Shown: piece by piece, positions 59,066-64,000 of the stretch
Layout: the number at the start of each line of letters is the position of its first letter
Numbering within the stretch: the stretch's first letter is position 1
Assembly: GCA_036488085.1 (NCBI GenBank)
Contig: DASXHZ010000102.1
Coordinates: 24,584-88,583, forward strand
Direction: 5' to 3'
Length of the DNA stretch: 64,000 nucleotides
DNA from: DASXHZ01 sp036488085
GTDB lineage: Bacteria; Acidobacteriota; Thermoanaerobaculia; Gp7-AA8
Translations under genes and position numbers: made by a program
The notes under the pieces: generated by a model
Told to the model about the DNA's origin: nothing
Database searches by the model: none
Seen by the model: only the letters and a program-made list of their open reading frames with translations

Positions 59066-60329
59066 GGCGAGGTGCATTCTCCTCGTCGGCGTGAATCATC
59101 GGACCGCGCCGGTGGAGCTGCGAGAGCGGCTGAACGTTTCGGAATCGAAAATGTCCGAGATGATCCAGTCGCTGACGTCGCTCGCCGGCGTCGACGGCGG
59201 GACGGTGATCTCGACCTGCAATCGCGTGGAGACGATCGTCTCCTCGTCGAGCGAGGACGTGATCGAGAGCGTCGTCGAGTGGATGGCCGAACGCGCCAAC
59301 ACCTCGCGCGAGGATCTCGAGAAGCACCTCTACATTCTTCGCCACGGCGACGTCATCCAGCACCTCTTCCGCGTCGCGTCGGGCCTCGACTCGATGATCG
59401 TCGGCGAGCCGCAGATCGCCGGCCAGGTGAAGTGGGCGTTCAGGAAGAGCCACGAGCTCGGAACGCTCGATCCCCTCCTCAATCAGGTCTTCGAAAACAC
59501 GATGCGCGTCGGCAAGCGCGTCCGGACGGATACCGGCATCGGCGAGCATGCGGTCTCGATTCCGTACGCGGCGGTCGAGCTGGCGAAGAAGATTTTCGGT
59601 GAGCTCCGCGGCCTCCGCGTGCTCCTCCTCGGCGCGGGCGAGATGGGGGAGCTGACGGCCGAGCATCTTGCGGCGCATGAGGTCGAGCAGATCTTCGTCG
59701 CCAATAAGACCTACGAGCGCGCCGCCAGCCTCGCGGAACGGTTCGAGGGGATGGCCGTGCGTTTCGACGAGTTCCAGCCGTACCTGGACACCTGCGACAT
59801 CGTCATCGCCTCGACCGCCGCACCGCACTTTTTGATCGAGCCGGAGCAGATCGAAAACGCGCTGCAGGCGCGAAGGCAGCGCGGCCTGTTCCTGATCGAC
59901 CTCTCGGTGCCGCGCAACATCAATCCCGACGTCGGGAAGATCGAGAACGCATACCTCTACAACATCGACGACCTCCAGCATGTCGCCGACGCCAACCGCG
60001 AGTTACGCCAGAAGAAGGCGGTGCAGGCGGAAGAGATCGTCGTCCGCGAGCTCGACGCGTTCCGCAAGAAGCTGATCGCGCAGGATGCGGTGCCGACCAT
60101 CGTAGAGCTGCAGAAGCGGATCGAGGAGATCCGCGCTGCGGAGTTGGACAAGTGCCTCCGGAAGCTCGGGCCGATCGACGCGGATCAGCGTGCCGCCATC
60201 GAGCAGCTCACGACCCAGATGGTGAACAAGATCCTCCACTACCCGATCCTGCAGCTCAAGGAAGCCGAGGAGCCGCAGGAGCGCGAGTCGTTACGGAAGA
60301 CGATTCGCAAGATCTTCGGACTGCGATGA
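59058..60329 (+). CDS. hemA: glutamyl-tRNA reductase
   Basis: The 423-residue protein has VGVNHRTAPVELRERL at the N-terminus, ISTCNRVE (catalytic cysteine), SGLDSMIVGEPQIAGQVK, the NADPH-binding LLLGAGEMGELTAEHL and the C-terminal dimerisation helix. It makes glutamate-1-semialdehyde from Glu-tRNA(Glu), the first step of the C5 pathway of haem biosynthesis. The ATG at 59058 overlaps the ccsA-like gene by 8 bp. Confidence 0.97.
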   Translation: MSEARCILLVGVNHRTAPVELRERLNVSESKMSEMIQSLTSLAGVDGGTVISTCNRVETIVSSSSEDVIESVVEWMAERANTSREDLEKHLYILRHGDVIQHLFRVASGLDSMIVGEPQIAGQVKWAFRKSHELGTLDPLLNQVFENTMRVGKRVRTDTGIGEHAVSIPYAAVELAKKIFGELRGLRVLLLGAGEMGELTAEHLAAHEVEQIFVANKTYERAASLAERFEGMAVRFDEFQPYLDTCDIVIASTAAPHFLIEPEQIENALQARRQRGLFLIDLSVPRNINPDVGKIENAYLYNIDDLQHVADANRELRQKKAVQAEEIVVRELDAFRKKLIAQDAVPTIVELQKRIEEIRAAELDKCLRKLGPIDADQRAAIEQLTTQMVNKILHYPILQLKEAEEPQERESLRKTIRKIFGLR

Positions 60330-61243
60330 GTAAAGTCGTTCGCGTCGGTACGCGCGGCTCGCAGCTCGCGCTTTGGCAGGCGAACGAAACGGCGCGTCTT
60401 CTGACCGCTGCCGGGTATCAGCCGGAGATCGTGACGATCAAAACGACCGGCGACAAACGCGCCGACGTTTCGCTGGCGTCGATCGGCGGCAAGGGACTCT
60501 TCATCAAGGAGCTGGAGGAGGCGCTGGAGGGCGGCGCAATCGACGTCGCGGTCCACAGTCTCAAGGATGTGCCGTCGATCATTCCGGAACGTTTCGTCCT
60601 GGCTGGTTTCCTCGAGCGCGCCGATCCTCGGGATGCCTGGCTCCATCCCCAACGGATGTCCCTCCGTGACGTGCCGGAAGACTCCGTAATCGGCACGACC
60701 TCGCCGCGCCGCCGCGCGCAACTCCTCGCGATGTTCCCGCACCTGGCGATCGAGCCGATCCGCGGGAATGTCGACACGCGAATCCATAAGATGAACGCCG
60801 GGATGTACGCCGGGATCGTCCTCGCGAACGCGGGAATCACACGCCTCGGACGCGGAGCCGAGATCACATCGCTGTTCGATATCGACGGGATGGTCCCGGC
60901 CGCGGGACAAGGCACCGTCACTATCGAGACGCTTCACGCGAACGCGTATGCGCGGGATGCGGCCGCCGCGATCACGCACGACGCCAGCGCCCTCGCGGCG
61001 AGATGCGAGCGCGGCGTGCTGCAGAAGTTCGGCGAGCGACTCGACTGCTATTCCTGCATCGCCGTTCACGCCACCGCGGCCGGGGGCGACATTACGATCC
61101 GCGCGTTTCTCTCCGACTACGCAGGATTGACGCCCCTTCGCGTCACGCGCAGCGGTACCGATCCCGATGCTGTGATTGACGCCGTAGCCGACGAACTGAT
61201 CGCCCGCGGCGCGATTGAGCTGTTGCGGATGAAGGCCACATGA
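60326..61243 (+). CDS. hemC: porphobilinogen deaminase (hydroxymethylbilane synthase)
   Basis: The 305-residue protein has RVGTRGSQLALWQANE, SIGGKGLFIKELEEAL, the substrate-binding SLKDVPS and RGNVDTRIHKM motifs, and a C-terminal part with the dipyrromethane cofactor cysteine expected in FGERLDCYSCIAVHA. It forms hydroxymethylbilane. The ATG overlaps hemA by 4 nt. Its order after hemA and before the CobA-HemD fusion is the standard pathway order. Confidence 0.97.
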   Translation: MSKVVRVGTRGSQLALWQANETARLLTAAGYQPEIVTIKTTGDKRADVSLASIGGKGLFIKELEEALEGGAIDVAVHSLKDVPSIIPERFVLAGFLERADPRDAWLHPQRMSLRDVPEDSVIGTTSPRRRAQLLAMFPHLAIEPIRGNVDTRIHKMNAGMYAGIVLANAGITRLGRGAEITSLFDIDGMVPAAGQGTVTIETLHANAYARDAAAAITHDASALAARCERGVLQKFGERLDCYSCIAVHATAAGGDITIRAFLSDYAGLTPLRVTRSGTDPDAVIDAVADELIARGAIELLRMKAT

Positions 61244-62778
61244 CGAAAGGGAAAGTGTTTCTCGTCGGCGCCGGTCCCGGCGATCCAGGGCTGCTGACGC
61301 GGAGGGCGCTGGAGTTGTTGCAGTCGGCCGACCTCGTCGCGATCGATGCGCTCGTCTCGAACGAGATCGCCGCGCTCGTAGCGCCCGGCACCGAGGTCGT
61401 ACACGTCGGCAAGCGAGCGAGCGCGCACACGTTGCCGCAGGAGCAGATCAATCAGCTCCTCATCGACGAAGCGAAGACGGGAAAGCGTGTCGTCCGCCTT
61501 AAGGGGGGCGATCCGTTCGTCTTCGGGCGCGGCGGTGAGGAAGCGGAGGACCTCGTGGCGGCAGGCGTCGAGTTCGAGGTCGTCCCCGGCATCTCGTCGT
61601 CGATCGCCGGTCCGGCGTATGCCGGCATCCCGGTGACGCATCGCTCACACGCCACTTCGCTCACGATCGTCACCGGGCATGAGTCGGAAGGGACCACGGG
61701 CGTCAACTGGCCGGCGCTCGCGAAGCTGAACGGGACCATCGTTTTCATGATGGGCTTTGCAAACCTGCCGCTGATCGTGAAGAAGCTGACCGAGTTCGGC
61801 ATGCCGGCGTCGAAGCCGGCCGCGGTGATCTCGAAGGCGACGACGCGCGAGCAGCGGACGGTCACCGGGACGCTCGAGACGATCGAGAAGCGTGCGATCG
61901 AGGCGAGCCTGCCGACGCCGGCACTGATCGTGGTCGGCGACGTTGTGACGCTGCACGAAACGATCAACTGGTTCGAGACGAAGCCGCTGTTCGGCAAGCG
62001 GGTCGTCGTCACACGCGCGCGGGAGCAGTCGAGCGAACTGAAACGTCTCCTCGAGGACTCCGGTGCGCAGGTGCTGCAGTTCCCGACGATCGAGATCGGA
62101 GCGCCGGAGTCGACGACGTCGCTCGACGGTGTCATCGGCGCACTCGGCGAGTACACATGGCTCGTTTTCAGCTCGACGAACGGCGTGAAGTTTTTCTTCG
62201 AGCGGCTCACGCAAAAGGGGAAGGACACGCGCGCGCTCGCAGGCCGCAAGGTGGCCGCCGTCGGCGACACGACCGCGGCCGAGCTCCGGCTGCACGGCGT
62301 GAACCCCGATCTGACTCCCGACAAGTTCCAGTCGATCGCGCTCCTGCCGCACTTTGAAGGCGATCAGACCGGCGTGCGGTTCGCCGTGATCCGCGCCGCC
62401 GAGGGGAAGGACGATCTCATCGAGGCGCTGCAAAAACGAGGCGCGCAGGTTGATCTCGCGGTCGCCTACGAGACTCGCGCCGCCGACTTCGACCTCGCGG
62501 AACTGCGGGAGTGGATCGCAAGCGACTCGATCGACGCGGTGACGTTCACGAGCGGCTCGACCGTCGATCACTTTTTCGCGAAGCTCGCGACGGAGGAGCG
62601 GGCGAAGGTGAATGCGCACGCTGTACTGGCGTCGATCGGGCCGGTGACGAGCGAGGCGATCCGCCGCTACGGCAAGGCGCCGGACGTCGAGGCGGCGAAC
62701 GCGGGCGTGCAGGCACTGCATGACGCGGTCGTGGAGCGGCTCGCCCCGTTTGGGAGATCGGGGACAATGTCGTCCTGA
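61240..62778 (+). CDS. fused uroporphyrinogen-III C-methyltransferase / uroporphyrinogen-III synthase
   Basis: The 512-residue protein is a fusion. Residues ~1-250 form a CobA-type methyltransferase (VFLVGAGPGDPGLLTRRALE, GGDPFVFGRGGEEAE, PVTHRSHATSLTIVTGH). Residues ~255-505 form HemD (VVVTRAREQSSELKRLLEDS, WLVFSSTNGVKFFFER, DAVTFTSGSTVDHFF). CobA methylates uroporphyrinogen III towards sirohaem and cobalamin, and HemD makes uroporphyrinogen III. The ATG at 61240 overlaps hemC by 4 nt. Confidence 0.95.
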   Translation: MTKGKVFLVGAGPGDPGLLTRRALELLQSADLVAIDALVSNEIAALVAPGTEVVHVGKRASAHTLPQEQINQLLIDEAKTGKRVVRLKGGDPFVFGRGGEEAEDLVAAGVEFEVVPGISSSIAGPAYAGIPVTHRSHATSLTIVTGHESEGTTGVNWPALAKLNGTIVFMMGFANLPLIVKKLTEFGMPASKPAAVISKATTREQRTVTGTLETIEKRAIEASLPTPALIVVGDVVTLHETINWFETKPLFGKRVVVTRAREQSSELKRLLEDSGAQVLQFPTIEIGAPESTTSLDGVIGALGEYTWLVFSSTNGVKFFFERLTQKGKDTRALAGRKVAAVGDTTAAELRLHGVNPDLTPDKFQSIALLPHFEGDQTGVRFAVIRAAEGKDDLIEALQKRGAQVDLAVAYETRAADFDLAELREWIASDSIDAVTFTSGSTVDHFFAKLATEERAKVNAHAVLASIGPVTSEAIRRYGKAPDVEAANAGVQALHDAVVERLAPFGRSGTMSS

Positions 62779-63713
62779 TCAGCGACGCCTCCCTCCACGC
62801 GCACCTGAACGAACGAGCCACCGGCGACCGGCAGCGCGACTGGATCGCCGGCTGGGCCACGCGCTACTTCATCGGCCACTCCCTCCGGGCGCTGGTGATC
62901 GACGGCGACGACTGCGGCATCCACGAGACGATCGCAAAGTGGCCGTTCGTCGAACGCGTCGACAGCGAGGTCGAAGAGAACGCGTTCGACGTCGTGATCG
63001 CCTGCCGTGCGTTGCGCGGTCTGTCGTTGGATGCGATCGAACGCGCGATGAAGCCGCGAGCCGTTCTGCTGGTGAACGACGCGGTGTCGTTGCCGCTGTC
63101 GGAAGACTTGGTGGAGATGATCCGTCCGTTGACCGGTTTCCAGGTTGGCGGGTTGCCGCGGAAACCCGATCACCCGGCCGCCTCGCTTCTTCAGTCCCTC
63201 TTCGCGCGCTTCGAAGTCATCGAAGAGAAGAAGCTGGGCGGCACGTTGTTGCGGCATCTACTCGAAGACCCGCGGCCGAGCGTGATCCTCGACATGCTCT
63301 GCACCTTTGAAGCGGCGTTGGTCGATGCCGGCGTGATTCCGTCGGAGTGGAACCTGATCGCGGCGCGCAAGAAAGGCGCGAGCGTCCGCGCGGTCAGCCG
63401 TCCGCTTCCGCCGACGGATCAGAGGCGCGACCCCGATCCGCTCCGGATGCGCAGCCGCTGGCGGACGCCGCCGACGCGGCTCACGCGCCTCGAGGAGTGG
63501 CACCTGCGCTTGCTGCGGATCGCGCTTCACTCGACGACCGGATCGGAGCTGTGGTTCGAGGAGCAGCCGATGCATTCGGCGATGGAACGCTTCCGCTATG
63601 CGGTCGGGAACGTGACGGCGTTCGAGTGGATCATCAGCCGCTACCGCGCGTACGGCGCCGACCGGGCGATCCTCGACCTCCTCGCTACATTCGATACACT
63701 CGCGCCGCAATGA
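62775..63713 (+). CDS. uncharacterised protein, apparent SAM-methyltransferase-like fold, CTG start
   Basis: The protein reads ISDASLHAHLNERATGDRQR, then FIGHSLRALVIDGDDCGIHE and AFDVVIACRALRGLSLDAIE, which looks like a Rossmann-type methyltransferase without a clear SAM motif. No ATG, GTG or TTG lies in frame between 62724 and 62894, yet the sequence before the GTG at 62895 is clearly protein-like. A CTG at 62775 overlaps the preceding TGA by 4 nt (CTGA), like ATGA/GTGA elsewhere in this operon, so I take it as start (312 residues). The GTG at 62895 is the alternative. Confidence 0.65.
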   Translation: MISDASLHAHLNERATGDRQRDWIAGWATRYFIGHSLRALVIDGDDCGIHETIAKWPFVERVDSEVEENAFDVVIACRALRGLSLDAIERAMKPRAVLLVNDAVSLPLSEDLVEMIRPLTGFQVGGLPRKPDHPAASLLQSLFARFEVIEEKKLGGTLLRHLLEDPRPSVILDMLCTFEAALVDAGVIPSEWNLIAARKKGASVRAVSRPLPPTDQRRDPDPLRMRSRWRTPPTRLTRLEEWHLRLLRIALHSTTGSELWFEEQPMHSAMERFRYAVGNVTAFEWIISRYRAYGADRAILDLLATFDTLAPQ

Positions 63714-64000
63714 CGACGCGGCAGCGACCGCTGACCGAGCGGATCACGGCGGCGCTCCTCTGGCTTGCCGCGTTCTCCTATGCATGCGGCGTCTTTCTGA
63801 CGCTGACGATGCTCACGACGTCGCTGCCGGCGACGGCGCCGACCGCGATCGGCGCGGTGACGATCGCGCACTATTCGAAGCTCCGCGACTACGTGAACGC
63901 GGCGCTCTTCTTCGTGCTGGTGCCGCCGCTCACGCTGTGGTTCAAGAGGCTCGGCTCTCGGTGGGGCGGCGGCTCGCCGCCGCACGGCGGCGAGGCCGCC
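63710..64000 (+). CDS. membrane protein, 3' end outside window
   Basis: My translation from the ATG at 63710 gives 97 residues and no stop before the edge. Two membrane helices are visible (ITAALLWLAAFSYACGVFLT and YVNAALFFVLVPPLTLWF). The last ~17 codons are a GC-rich palindrome, Gly/Pro-rich in this frame. The ATG overlaps the previous stop (ATGA). No family was recognised. Confidence 0.6.
   Translation, partial: MTTRQRPLTERITAALLWLAAFSYACGVFLTLTMLTTSLPATAPTAIGAVTIAHYSKLRDYVNAALFFVLVPPLTLWFKRLGSRWGGGSPPHGGEAA

Overview
The window is about 64 kb of GC-rich, densely coding bacterial chromosome. Several features point to a diderm chemoheterotroph of the phylum Acidobacteriota: a Ser/Thr kinase fused to a TolB/FlgO-type domain and TPRs, an MglA/MglB pair, Ku with a stand-alone LigD phosphoesterase, a very long carboxypeptidase-regulatory-repeat protein, large sigma-54 regulators, a CobA-HemD fusion, and lipid A/Kdo genes that imply an outer membrane. 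The phylum is an inference from gene content; no rRNA is present to confirm it. I saw no prophage, insertion sequence or CRISPR array.

Layout. 1-4456: IMPACT-family protein (cut by the window edge), 3-methyladenine glycosylase and inositol monophosphatase on the minus strand, divergent from a Ser/Thr kinase. 4453-5294: a small island of toxin-antitoxin and DHFR-family relics. 5366-8935: giant sigma-54 activator. 9234-13038: aspartyl-protease-like lipoprotein, glmU, yvcK. 13039-16850: mglA, mglB, recR, ybaB, dnaX and the SRP RNA, all minus. 16951-18437: two thioredoxin-fold proteins and a DoxX protein. 18472-22420: a BlaI/BlaR1-like pair followed by two amidohydrolases, probably one operon. 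22492-23066: vapBC. 23083-27385: five tRNAs flanking tadA, a phospholipase D-like protein and secreted proteins. 27437-30002: NUDIX hydrolase and a Ku/LigD-PE end-joining pair. 30148-35978: sensor kinase, secreted metalloprotease and an unknown protein. 36049-41268: the repeat-rich secreted protein and a DUF2400 gene carrying a palindromic insert. 41331-45534: an NtrB/NtrC-type two-component system. 45596-49314: M14 carboxypeptidase, a tiny signal-peptide-like ORF and a MEMO1-family protein. 49379-49995: a striking array of 21-bp-period repeats. 50081-52398: glgA, a fRMsr-like protein and a MerR regulator. 52474-56471: waaA, lpxK, an LpxL-like acyltransferase and a GT9 glycosyltransferase. 56527-64000: hflX, GNAT, ccsA-like, hemA, hemC, cobA-hemD, an uncharacterised protein and a membrane protein cut by the edge.

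Most operons are tightly packed with 4-nt stop/start overlaps (ATGA or GTGA), which fixed many start codons. The most unusual theme is palindromic DNA. Palindromic elements lie inside or at the ends of protein genes and read through in frame (dnaX, DUF2400, metalloprotease, MerR, NtrC, the last gene). Intergenic inverted repeats are built from tandem short words. The 21-bp array upstream of glgA has its periodicity close to two helical turns.
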